Source: Xenopus tropicalis
Lineage: Eukaryota; Chordata; Amphibia; Anura; Pipidae
Length of the DNA stretch: 64,000 nucleotides
Assembly (NCBI RefSeq): GCF_000004195.4
Contig: NC_030680.2
Coordinates: forward strand, 150,807,663 to 150,871,662
Reading direction: 5' to 3'
Part shown: positions 25,416 to 35,434 of the stretch, piece by piece
Numbering within the stretch: position 1 is the first letter of the stretch
How the letters are laid out: every line of letters starts with the position of its first letter
The notes under the pieces: model-generated
Databases searched by the model: none
What the model saw: the letters and a program-made list of their open reading frames with translations, nothing else
What the model was told of the DNA's origin: nothing
Position numbers and translations under genes: made by a program

Positions 25416-25432
25416 TTCTGTGGACGCCCATG
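25416..25432 (-). repeat. Right terminal inverted repeat
   Basis: TTCTGTGGACGCCCATG is the complement of the left end with one mismatch. It is followed at once by TATGGGGG and the resumed 22-bp minisatellite. Confidence 0.85.
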
Positions 25433-25440
25433 TATGGGGG
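25433..25440 (+). repeat. Target-site duplication, right copy (TATGGGGG)
   Basis: Matches 10046-10053 exactly and begins the resumed 22-bp array. Confidence 0.75.
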
Positions 25441-26417
25441 GCAGTAACAGTGAGTATGGGGGGCAGTAACAGTGAGTGTGGGGGGCAGTAACAGTGAGTA
25501 TGGGGGGCAGTAACAGTGAGTATGGGGGGGCAGTAACAGTGAGTATGGGGGGGCAGTAACAGTGAGTATGGGGGGCAGTAACAGTGAGTATGGGGGGCAG
25601 TAACAGTGAGTGTGGGGGGCAGTAACAGTGAGTATGGGGGCAGTTACAGTGAGTATGGGGGCAGTAACAGTGAGTATGGGGGGGCAGTGACAGTGAGTAT
25701 GGGAGGCAGTAACAGTGAGTATGGGGGGGCAGTAACAGTGAGTATGGGGGGGCAGTAACAGTGAGTATGGGGGGGCAGTAACAGTGAGTATGGGGGGCAG
25801 TAACAGTGAGTATGGGGGGCAGTAACAGTGAGTATGGGGGGCAGTGACAGTGAGTATGGGGGGCAGTAACAGTGAGTATGGGGGGGCAGTAACAGTGAGT
25901 ATGGGGGGGCAGTAACAGTGAGTATGGGGGGCAGTAACAGTGAGTATGGGGGCAGTTACAGTGAGTATGGGGGGCAGTAACAGTGAGTATGGGGGCAGTA
26001 ACAGTGAGTATGGGGGGCAGTAACAGTGAGTGTGGGGGGCAGTAACAGTGAGTATGGGGGGCAGTAACAGTGAGTATGGGGGGCAGTAACAGTGAGTATG
26101 GGGGGCAGTAACAGTGAGTATGGGGGGGCAGTAACAGTGAGTATGGGGGGCAGTAACAGTAAGTATGGGGGGCAGTAACAGTGAGTATGGGGGCAGTAAC
26201 AGTGAGTATGGGGGGCAGTAACAGTGAGTATGGGGGGCAGTAACAGTGAGTATGGGGGCAGTAACAGTGAGTATGGGGGAAGTAACAGTGAGTATGGGGG
26301 GCAGTAACAGTGAGTATGGGGGGCAGTAACAGTGAGTATGGGGGGCAGTAACAGTGAGTATGGGGGGCAGTTACAGTGAGTATGGGGGGCAGTTACAGTG
26401 AGTATGGGGGGGGGGCA
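25433..26417. repeat. Minisatellite, 22-bp unit, right block (about 45 copies)
   Basis: The same GAGTATGGGGGGCAGT-type unit as 8821-10053, resumed after the inserted transposon. The last units again carry the TTACAGT variant seen at the far left edge. The final unit runs into GGGCAGTTTTGGGCTCCAG, the continuation of the retrotransposon frame. Confidence 0.97.
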
Positions 26418-26570
26418 GTTTTGGGCTCCAGTCCTTAAGAAGGATATTAATGAGCTGGAGAGAGTGCAGAGACTGCAACTAAACTGGTTAAGGGGATGGA
26501 AGGGTTAAACTATGAGGTTAGACTGTCAGGGTCTTTGTTCAACCCAGTGTAACTATGTAGGTTACTAGTA
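26418..26570 (+). pseudogene. Non-LTR retrotransposon remnant, 3' part
   Basis: Continues the frame broken at 8820. The residues GGQFWAPVLKKDINELERVQ follow on from LVRPHPEY in the left part, as expected for the C-terminal region of this reverse-transcriptase ORF. The frame then decays (stop after GWKG) and the element ends near AACTATGTAGG. The two halves are now 17.6 kb apart because of minisatellite growth and the hAT-like insertion. Confidence 0.85.
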
Positions 26571-27445
26571 AGGCACTTTACTACTACAGTTTTACTCCAT
26601 GATACTCAATTCCATTTCTACTGTATTTGCTACTCTGGCCCGGGCCTTAGCGGATCCACAGGTTACTCCCTACATACACCCCATAGGGCTATAGGGGCAA
26701 ACTGAGTCTCCATTGTGCCCTGCTAGAGTGCTGAGGGGGCTGCCTGTACCCCACTTGTGCACCCTTGATTGTGAACAAGGGGTAAGTAGTGAGGGTGGGG
26801 TATGAGAGCCTGAGGTGTTGGGGTAGATAACAGATCTGCTGGGTTCTCTGGAGAAGAAGAATACAGGCTTTGGCCAGGAGAGGCGGCCAATACTCGGGGT
26901 GGAGACAGTCGAGAAGGGGGATCGAGACAGCCCAGATGTCTGTAACAGAGTCAGCAGAATCCAAGTGCCGGGCAGGAAGGCAGCAGCGAGTCCAGGTTCA
27001 GCCCAAGATCCAGAATAATACAAGGTAACAAGGGAGGTCCAACAGGGCAACGGAACCGGCAAAGGGGCAAAATCCAAACTATCATTCAGCACCAACCGCC
27101 TAATGGTTTAAAACTTAGTGCTGAGCACAACTTCCCCTTGTTTGCTATAGTTTATACAGGAGCAGGGGCCACTCCATGTTGTATCTCCCACCCTTCCCAC
27201 CTACAGTCAGGTGATCCCAATTGGCCAATAGAAAGGGCAACCAATTGGGGGGTTTAACCTTGAAAGCAAGTAAGTTGCAGGTGAAACTCAGTCCCTTTGT
27301 TACATGTTTATTAAAGCAGCAGAATTTTTAATGAATGAGATAAAAGTGAGTGTAGGACTGGGGTGAGATTGGGAGAGAATTGGGGCAGGAACCACTGGGT
27401 ATTACAATTTACCCACAATTACATTAAAGTCATTTTGTAATACTG
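26571..27445. other. Intergenic sequence, no gene seen
   Basis: Mostly unique, moderately GC-rich sequence. The minus-strand open frame around 26670-27095 has no recognisable similarity, no codon bias that stands out and no splice context. The part around 26800-27100 has the look of an interspersed repeat, but I cannot identify it. Confidence 0.5.
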
Positions 27446-27998
27446 GCAGAACAATGGGAAGGGAGCAAGATAGCAGCTCCCAGTAGGTATCATAATAGCA
27501 CTCAATAGTAAGAAATCCAAGTCCGGCTTGGGACTCCTCCAGTTACATGGGAGTAGGAGAAACAATAGGTTAGCTGAAAGCAGTTCTAATGTGTAGCACT
27601 GGCTGAAAGCTCAGACTCAGGCACACTTTACTGCTGCGCTGCAAGTTGGAGTGATATCCCCCCCTCACCCCCAGCAGCCGATCAGCAGAACAATGGGAAG
27701 GGAGCAAGATAGCAGCTCCCAGTAGGTATCAGAATAGCACTCAATAGTAAGAAATCCAAGTCCGGCTTGGGACTCCTCCAGTTACATGGGAGTAGGAGAA
27801 ACAATAGGTTAGCTGAAAGCAGTTCTAATGTGTAGCGCTGGCTGAAAGCTCAGACTCAGGCACACTTTACTGCTGCGCTGCAAGTTGGAGTGATATCCCC
27901 CCCCTCACCCCCAGCAGCCGATCAGCAGAACAATGGGAAGGGAGCAAGATAGCAGCTCCCAGTAGGTATCAGAATAGCACTCAATAGTAAGAAACCCA
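27446..27998. repeat. Tandem duplication, about 240-bp unit, 2.3 copies
   Basis: GCAGAACAATGGGAAGGG starts units at about 27446, 27684 and 27925. Each unit runs through AGTCCGGCTTGGGACTCC, a CACACTTTACTGCTGCG segment and CCCTCACCCCCAGCAGCCG. The copies differ by a few substitutions and the third breaks off near 27998. Confidence 0.95.
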
Positions 27999-28584
27999 AG
28001 TCCCATTTACCCCCACTCTGTGTAATCTCCCCTGTACCCACTTTCCTATGTACCCAATAAAGCATTCAGCCACCCCAGCCAATCAATGCCTTAAAAGCAT
28101 ATTTTTCTTACCAACCTCGACACCAACTCTTTTATCCAACCATAAAGGTTTTGCTTTTCCGCCATGTTCCGTACTTACAAAGGGAATATACTAACATGTA
28201 TTCAGCAGCAATGACATTCCATTTACACACAGGCACATACAGTACATACATGCAGATACACACACACATATACCCTGACACAGTGGTGGGGTAGGGGTGC
28301 CAGGCATGTGTATAGAGCGGGTATATAGATGGCACAAACAGTGGGCACGCAGTGTTTAATAAAGGCCAGTAGGTGGCAGCATTGGGCACATTCAGGGACA
28401 ATACTATACAAACCGCTATATATCAAAAGCCGAAAGCCAAACCATCATATCTAATATAAACTGATTCAGTGCGGCACCCATGCCCAGTACAACTGTTCTT
28501 CTTCCAATGTTGGGCACTTGATACAATGCCCTAGATGCTCAATCTTGGTTCTTTTCATGATGTTTAATGTCATAATATAGTTTG
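27999..28584. other. Intergenic spacer with a CTCF-consensus word
   Basis: Unique sequence with an AATAAA near 28058 and a short CA-rich stretch near 28258-28270. The segment 28355-28392 (AATAAAGGCCAGTAGGTGGC...) resembles the unit of the following 58-bp array and may be an outlying diverged copy. No gene seen. Confidence 0.55.
28366..28379 (+). promoter_or_regulatory. CTCF-consensus motif
   Basis: CCAGTAGGTGGCAG matches the core consensus CCASYAGRKGGCRS at all 14 positions. It lies 220 bp before an array whose unit carries a one-mismatch version of the same motif in the same orientation. Binding is not shown by sequence alone. Confidence 0.5.
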
Positions 28585-29957
28585 ACATGGGGGGGCTTAG
28601 TATAAAGGCCAGGAGATGGCAGTATTTGGGCACGTACAGCCGACATGGGGGGGCTTAGTATAAAGGCCAGGAGATGGCAGTATTTGGGCACGTACAGCCG
28701 ACATGGGGGGGCTTAGTATAAAGGCCAGGAGATGGCAGTATTTGGGCACATACAGCCGACATGGGGGGGCTTAGTATAAAGGCCAGGAGATGGCAGTATT
28801 TGGGCACGTACAGCCGACATGGGGGGCTTAGTATAAAGGCCAGGAGATGGCAGTATTTGGGCACATACAGCCGACATGGGGGGCTTAGTATAAAGGCCAG
28901 GAGATGGCAGTATTTGGGCACGTACAGCCGACATGGGGGGGCTTAGTATAAAGGCCAGGAGATGGCAGTATTTGGGCACATACAGCCGACATGGGGGGGC
29001 TTAGTATAAAGGCCAGGAGATGGCAGTATTTGGGCACATACAGCCGACATGGGGGGGGCTTAGTATAAAGGCCAGGAGATGGCAGTATTTGGGCACATAC
29101 AGCCGACATGGGGGGGCTTAGTATAAAAGCCAGGAGATGGCAGTATTTGGGCACGTACAGCCGACATGGGGGGGCTTAGTATAAAGGCCAGGAGATGGCA
29201 GTATTTGGGCACATACAGCCGACATGGGGGGGCTTAGTATAAAGGCCAGGAGATGGCAGTATTTGGGCACATACAGCCGACATGGGGGGCTTAGTATAAA
29301 GGCCAGGAGATGGCAGTATTTGGGCACATACAGCCGACATGGGGGGGCTTAGTATAAAGGCCAGGAGATGGCAGTATTTGGGCACATACAGCCGACATGG
29401 GGGGGGCTTAGTATAAAGGCCAGGAGATGGCAGTATTTGGGCACATACAGCCGACATGGGGGGGCTTAGTATAAAAGCCAGGAGATGGCAGTATTTGGGC
29501 ACGTACAGCCGACATGGGGGGGCTTAGTATAAAGGCCAGGAGATGGCAGTATTTGGGCACATACAGCCGACATGGGGGGGCTTAGTATAAAGGCCAGGAG
29601 ATGGCAGTATTTGGGCACGTACAGCCAACATGGGGGGCTTAGTATAAAGGCCAGGAGATGGCAGTATTTGGGCACATACAGCCGACATGGGGGGGCTTAG
29701 TATAAAGGCCAGGAGATGGCAGTATTTGGGCACATACAGCCGACATGGGGGGGCTTAGTATAAAGGCCAGGAGATGGCAGTATTTGGGCACATACAGCCG
29801 ACATGGGGGGGCTTAGTATAAAGGCCAGGAGATGGCAGTATTTGGGTACATACAGCCGACATGGGGGGGCTTAGTATAAAGGCCAGGAGATGGCAGTATT
29901 TGGGCACATACAGCCGACATGGGGGGGCTTAGTATAAAGGCCAGGAGATGGCAGTAT
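28585..29957. repeat. Minisatellite, 58-bp unit, about 24 copies, CTCF-like motif in each
   Basis: Units run GACATGGGGGGGCTTAG, TATAAAGGCCAGGAGATGGC, AGTATTTGGGCAC(A/G)TACAGCC. Copies differ in G-tract length (6 to 8) and a CACATAC/CACGTAC switch. Each contains CCAGGAGATGGCAG, 13 of 14 positions of the CTCF core consensus, always on the + strand. The TATAAA in each unit is a chance by-product as far as can be judged. Open frames with a 58-residue period are artefacts. Confidence 0.97.
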
Positions 29958-30552
29958 TGTGGTGCCACACAGCTCGGTATGGTGCCAAACAGCTTGGTAT
30001 GGTGCCACACAGCTCGGTATGGTGCCAAACAGCTTGGTATGGTGCCACACAGCTTGGTATGGTGCCACACAGCTGGGTATGGTGCCGCACAGCTCGGTAT
30101 GGTGCCACACAGCTGGGTATGGTGCCACACAGCTGGGTATGGTGCCAAACAGCTTGGTATGGTGCCGCACAGCTTGGTATGGTGCCGCACAGCTCGGTAT
30201 GGTGCCGCACAGCTGGGTATGGTGCCACACAGGTTGGTATGGTGCCACACAGCTGGGTATGGTGCCACACAGCTGGGTATGGTGCCACACAGCTGGGTAC
30301 GGTGCCACACAGCTGGGTATGGTGCCACACAGCTGGGTACGGTGCCACACAGCTCGGTATGGTGCCACACAGCTGGGTACGGTGCCACACAGCTGGGTAT
30401 GGTGCCACACAGCTCGGTATGGTGCCACACAGCTCGGTATGGTGCCACACAGCTCGGTATGGTGCCACACAGCTGGGTATGGTGCCACACAGCTGGGTAT
30501 GGTGCCACACAGCTCGGTATGGTGCCACACAGCTTGGTATGGTGCCAGTAGC
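29957..30552. repeat. Minisatellite, 20-bp unit GGTATGGTGCCACACAGCTN, about 30 copies
   Basis: Perfectly regular 20-bp units, with variation at the base after AGCT (C, T or G), CCACAC/CCGCAC/CCAAAC and TATG/TACG. It follows the 58-bp array without a gap. Units with G after AGCT carry a CAGCTG E-box. Several overlapping frames on both strands stay open because the unit lacks stops; none is a gene. Confidence 0.97.
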
Positions 30553-32414
30553 TTACGGGCCAGTAACTGATCCCCGAGGGCTGTGCCCCAGCTCTGTGCC
30601 AGGGAGTCGGATGCGGAGAGGCCAGCAGCTGCCTCTGGGCTTACTGGGCGCATAGTTTGGCCGGAATTCCCCCAAGTCCTGCGGTTCCTCGGATTTCTCC
30701 AGGCCGAGTTCCCTTTAGCTCTGCCCGCGGTTCTGCCCGACTGAGACCTAATCCCGGGCCCGTTTGGGTTTCTATTTCACACAGAAGGAGCCCGACAGCT
30801 GCCAGTGCGGATGGATTCCTATAGATGCGCATGGAGGTGTCTATAAAATGCAGTGTAATGTACCCCCCCAAAGTGCCCCCCCCCAAGCTGCACACCAACT
30901 CAAGCCTTGTGTTAGGGAACCGGCGGGTACAAAGGGAGGCAGGAAATCTGACCCGGCATTATGGGTGGGATTCTACAGACATACTCAAAGTGTCATTTGG
31001 TTGCTAGAGTGGCTCACCATAGCAACCAGTCGGTGGTTAGATGAACGTATCAGTGCATTCAGCCCCAGAGAGGCACCGGCAGTAGCTGTAGGTACGTTTG
31101 TTGGCACCGCTGGGTTTGTTTGCCTTTAATCACCCTGCCTGCCATGTGCAGACCCTGGGGCAATACTGGCGCGGGGTGGAGACGTCTGTTCATCAATGCC
31201 AGGGCAGGAGACTGGCAGCCCCAATGGTATGTAACATTCTCCTGCATCTGACAGAGGATCACCAGCGGCCCCCCAGCCCTTCCACTAACGGGTCCCCTGG
31301 GTTCTAAGCACCTGAGTAGCAGAAACTGTACCACCTGAAGCATTGGCACACTGGCATGCTGGCATGCTGGCACGCGGGCACACCTTGCCATACACAGCAC
31401 GTACCTCCTCCATCGAACAGAGGGGCCCCAATGGTTTATACACATGAGCCACATTCAAAAGGAAAAGGTGTTGGGGAGCAACACAGGCATGGAAAAAGTT
31501 CTGGGGGTGCCAAATAAGGGCTGTGATTGGCTATTGGTAGCCCCTATGGGGACTGGCAGCCTACAGGGGGCTCTGTTTGGCTTTACACTGGGTTTTTATT
31601 CAACCAAAACTTGCCCCCAAGTCAGGAATTCAAAAATAACTCCCTGGTTTGGGGGCACTGAGAGCAACATCCAAGGGGTTGGGGAGCAACATGTTGCCCC
31701 CGAGCTACTGGTTGGGGGGGGGGTCACTGCACTAACATAAACGGTTGGTCCAACTCCGACAACTGGGTTTTAGGCCTTGTACCCATGTGGGACTTAACCC
31801 ACGGCTGGAGGGTAACTCCTTATATATAGAGTCACTGATTGGCTAGAGGCGCCACAGGTTGGGGACCCGTGGGTGGTGGTGCAGGGGGGGCGGTGAGATT
31901 AGATTGGTCATTGCCTCCACCGCTAATGACAAGCAGCAGGGACAGTGACAAAGTAGCACTAGGGGTAGGCAGGAGAGCCCCTCAATCGTTGTGCCCTAGG
32001 CAGCTGCCTCTTCTGCCCACCCCTAGTTCCGGCCCTGCACACACAGATACAACGTGCCCAAGTTATTATGCTTGGGGCACATTCAAGCGCCCCCCCCCCC
32101 CGTGGCACAACCGGCACAGAGGCTTTCCCTGCAAACAGACCATCATTCTAGGTGTCTTGTGGCCCCAGGGAACCAACACCATAAGGAGGGCGTCACCTCT
32201 GTTTTCCTACTGAGTGCCAGCTCTTACTGAGTGCCAGCTCTTCCACTCCCTCCAACTGGCAGGGGCGCCAGACGCATGAGTAACTGGTGTGTTCCGCAAC
32301 CGAGAAACCCAGAGATCAACAATGAGACAATGAAGTGCCCCCGGCGTGATCAGCGAGGGGTGAGAATAGGACTCAGGTGTCACGTTTAGCAGCACCTTTA
32401 CTGACTGGGCTGAT
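30553..32414. other. Intergenic sequence, no gene seen
   Basis: GC-rich at first (30560-30780), then ordinary. Near 31000-31040, TTTGGTTGCTAGAG and CATAGCAACCAGTCGGTGG form a short T2-like MITE fragment. A C tract lies at about 32090-32101. Several open frames of up to 131 codons exist on both strands, but none shows similarity, start context or splice sites that would support a gene. Confidence 0.55.
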
Positions 32415-33805
32415 AATGGTTTATTAATGGGATAGAGACTTTAGACTGTAAGCTCACTGGGGCAGGGGCTGATGGGAATGGGATAGGGACCTTAGATTGT
32501 AAGCTCACTGGGGCAGGGGCTGATGGGAATGTGATAGGGACCTTAGATTGTAAGCTCACTGGGGCAGGGGCTGATGGGAATGTGATAGGGACCTTAGATT
32601 GTAAGCTCACTGGGGCAGGGACTGATGGGAATGGGATAGGGACCTTAGATTGTAAGCTCACTGGGGCAGGGGCTGATGGGAATGTGATAGGGACCTTAGA
32701 TTGTAAGCTCACTGGGGCAGGGGCTGATGGGAATGGGATAGGGACCTTAGATTGTAAGCTCACTGGGGCAGGGGCTGATGGGAATGTGATAGGGACCTTA
32801 GATTGTAAGCTCACTGGGGCAGGGACTGATGGGAATGGGATAGGGACCTTAGATTGTAAACTCCCTGGGGCATGGGCTGATGGGAATGTGATAGGGACCT
32901 TAGATTGTAAGCTCACTGGGGCAGGGACTGATGGGAATGGGATAGGGAGCTTAGATTGTAAACTCCCTGGGGCAGGGACTGATGGGAATGGGATAGGGAC
33001 CTTAGATTGTAAGCTCCACTGGGGCAGGGGCTGATGGGAATGTGATAGGCACCTTAGATTGTAAGCTCACTGGGGCAGGGACTGATGGGAATGTGATAGG
33101 GACCTTAGATTGTAAGCTCACTGGGGCAGGGGCTGATGGGAATGGGATAGGGACCTTAGATTGTAAGCTCACTGGGGCAGGGACTGATGGGAATGTGATA
33201 GGGACCTTAGAGTGTAAGCTCACTGGGGCAGGGACTGATGGGAATGTGATAGGGACCTTAGATTGTAAGCTCACTGGGGCAGGGACTGATGGGAATGTGA
33301 TAGGGACCTTAGATTGTAAGCTCCCTGGGGCAGGGGCTGATGGGAATGTGATAGGGACATTAGATTGTAAGCTCACTGGGGCAGGGACTGATGGGAATGG
33401 GATAGGGACCTTAGATTGTAAGCTCACTGGGGCAGGGGCTGATGGGAATGTGATAGGGACATTAGATTGTAAGCTCCCTGGGGCAGGGGCTGATGGGAAT
33501 GTGATAGGGACATTAGATTGTAAGCTCACTGGGGCAGGGACTGATGGGAATGGGATAGGGACCTTAGACTGTAAGCTCACTGGGGCAGGGGCTGATGGGA
33601 ATGTGATAGGGACCTTAGATTGTAAGCTCACTGGGGCAGGGGCTGATGGGAATGGGATAGGGACCTTAGATTGTAAGCTCACTGGGGCAGGGACTGATGG
33701 GAATGTGATAGGGACCTTAGATTGTAAGCTCACTGGGGCAGGGACTGATGGGAATGTGATAGGGACCTTAGATTGTAAGCTCAGTGGGGCAGGGGCTGAT
33801 GGAAA
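32415..33805 (+). repeat. Minisatellite, 51-bp unit, about 27 copies
   Basis: Units run GATAGGGACCTTAGATTGTA, AGCTCACTGGGGCAGGG(G/A)CT, GATGGGAATG(T/G). The period is 51 bp, a multiple of three, so repeats read as 17-residue peptides on both strands; these are artefacts. The wording TTAGATTGTAAGCTC...GGGGCAGGG is that of a SINE-like dispersed repeat also seen at 41365-41482. The same minisatellite occurs inverted at 52535-53338. Confidence 0.96.
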
Positions 33806-34221
33806 TGGTGAGTGTTATTTGTGCCCTGGGTACCCCTGGAACTATAGCGGGGTGACTGTTACCCCAATGTTTCTATATATCTGTAACCTTGTTATGGGCT
33901 AAGGGGGCCCAGCCTGAAGGCCAGTTAGGGGGGGATTTGGGGGCTTATTTGTGCCCTGGGTACCCCTGGAACTATAGCGGGGTGACTGTTACCCCAATGT
34001 TTCTATATATCTGTAACCTTGTTATGGGCTAAGGGGGCCCAGCCTGAAGGCCAGTTAGGGGGGGATTTGGGGTGAGTGCTTATTTGTGCCCTGGGTACCC
34101 CTGGAACTATAGCGGGGTGACTGTTACCCCAATGTTTCTATATATCTGTAACCTTGTTATGGGCTAAGGGGGCCCAGCCTGAAGGCCAGTTAGGGGGGGA
34201 TTCGGGGTGAGTGCTTATTTC
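33806..34221 (+). repeat. Tandem triplication, 130-135 bp unit
   Basis: TTATTTGTGCCCTGGGTACC starts copies at about 33815, 33945 and 34080. Each continues through ACTATAGCGGGGTGACTG, TATATATCTGTAACC and GCCCAGCCTGAAGGCC. The copies are nearly identical, so the duplication is recent. Confidence 0.95.
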
Positions 34222-34390
34222 CATAAAAGATTAGTAACTGTAACTGATACTGACACAGTTTAGGAATAACTGTTACTGTTACTTTAAGTAATAACTACAA
34301 CTAAATAAAAACAGACCAACTGCAAATTGTCTCAGAATATCACTCTCTACATCATACTAAAAGTTAACTCAAAGGTGACCAACCCTTTAA
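34222..34390 (+). mobile_element. T2/Kolobok-like MITE, 3' half
   Basis: Contains ACTAAATAAAAACAGACCAAC, ATTGTCTCAGAATATCACTC and CTAAAAGTTAACTCAAAGG and ends in ACCCTTTAA with TTAA at 34387-34390. The 5' half is missing or beyond recognition. It has the same family layout as 8225-8453. Confidence 0.75.
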
Positions 34391-34991
34391 CCCCTGGCTG
34401 ACCAGACTAGAATACAACAACTCTATGAATGATATTAACCTCACACAAACCAATGTCTAAAGGGGTAGTTCTTTATGTCACCCTCACTAACTTGTACCCA
34501 GCAGCACCCAGGCACCTTGGGGTTTAGCAGCGCTAGAGTGCAAGCTCTTGAGCACAGATATCTGTTACACTTGTTGCAAGGGGCTTCAGGATTTGTGCAA
34601 CTGCAGAAACTTTTTCCCGACCCCTAACCCCCAAATTTTCCTAATGAAGATATTCCAGCCCCCACCCCAACATAAACAGGTCACTGAGGCCCAGCAGGGG
34701 GCGCCTCCCAGAGCCATTACTGTATCAGACTGGAATAAGGATTGTGGCACCAAATCAGTCCGTACTTGGCTGCCCGAATCTTCTGGGCTCCATTTTCCCT
34801 GCTAGGCCGGGCTGCCAGATTTATTTTCCCAAACCAGCCAAAGTCAGTGCTAAAATCAGCCCAAAACCAGCCAAAAGCCACTTTGAAAGTAGCCCAAATA
34901 TAGCCCAATATGTGCAATGAAAAAGAATTCTAGAAAATAAAAGTATATATGGGAAAAGCTGCCTTTATAAAGCGTATAATCACTGCCCAGT
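34391..34991. other. Upstream region of bicd2, distal part
   Basis: Unique sequence, with one consensus CTCF word (34691-34704) and a stretch at 34815-34910 with repeated ACCAGCCAAA/AGCCCAAA words that looks like an old dispersed repeat. No exon seen. Confidence 0.5.
34691..34704 (+). promoter_or_regulatory. CTCF-consensus motif upstream of bicd2
   Basis: CCAGCAGGGGGCGC matches CCASYAGRKGGCRS at all 14 positions, 1.3 kb before the bicd2 start codon. The flank (GGC before, CTCCC after) is also GC-rich. Whether it is occupied cannot be told from sequence. Confidence 0.6.
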
Positions 34992-35362
34992 TACTGGCAT
35001 GGCTGTTTCCCTGCTCTCTGGGCCCAGTTACTGGGATGGCTGTTTCCCTGCTCTCTGGGCCCAGTTACTGGGATGGCTGTTTCCCTGCTCTCTGGGCCCA
35101 GTTACTGGGATGGCTGTTTCCCTGCTCTCTGGGCCCAGTTACTGGGATGGCTGTTTCCCTGCTCTCTGGGCCCAGTTACTGGGATGGCTGTTTCCCTGCT
35201 CTCTGGGCCCAGTTACTGGGATGGCTGTTTCCCTGCTCTCTGGGCCCAGTTACTGGCATGGCTGTTTCCCTGCTCTCTGGGCCCAGTTACTGGGATGGCT
35301 GTTTCCCTGCTCTCTGGGCCCAGTTACTGGGATGGCTGTTTCCCTGCTCTCTGGGCCCAGTC
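34992..35362 (+). repeat. Minisatellite, 37-bp unit, 10 copies
   Basis: Units run CTGGGATGGCTGTTTCCCTG then CTCTCTGGGCCCAGTTA, almost invariant; CTGGCATGG replaces CTGGGATGG in two copies. All three + frames remain open and read as hydrophobic periodic peptides; these are not genes. It lies about 0.6 kb before the bicd2 start codon. Confidence 0.97.
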
Positions 35363-35434
35363 CCTGCAGGTTATTGTAGTTTTGATGCCTCAGATTCAGC
35401 AGAGGAATAGAAAAGGGAGCTGCTGTCTATAATT

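Larger units (their letters stand above)
10054..25432. mobile_element. hAT-like non-autonomous DNA transposon, 15.4 kb, with internal minisatellite
   Basis: The ends are 17-bp inverted repeats (CATGGGCGTCCGCAGAA at 10054-10070; its complement with one mismatch at 25416-25432). Both are followed by G-rich subterminal GGGGGCAAG words, and TATGGGGG lies directly outside each end. Termini starting CATGGGCGT plus an 8-bp duplication fit the hAT superfamily. No transposase is present. The interior consists of a left arm (10071-11189) with a nested T2-like MITE, about 13.9 kb of 13-bp minisatellite, and a 309-bp right arm. It was probably a short MITE-like element enlarged by array growth after or before insertion. 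The superfamily call is inference from the ends alone. Confidence 0.8.

Noticed and set aside
28600..29940. TATAAA in each 58-bp unit as a series of promoters
   Set aside because: The word is part of the repeat, with no initiator or downstream elements; nothing beyond chance supports promoter function.
28585..29957. CRISPR-like array of regular repeats
   Set aside because: There are no unique spacers; the whole 58-bp unit repeats, in a vertebrate genome.
29813..30655. Six overlapping frames of 200-260 codons on both strands
   Set aside because: They follow from the stop-free 20-bp unit; simultaneous openness on both strands marks an artefact.
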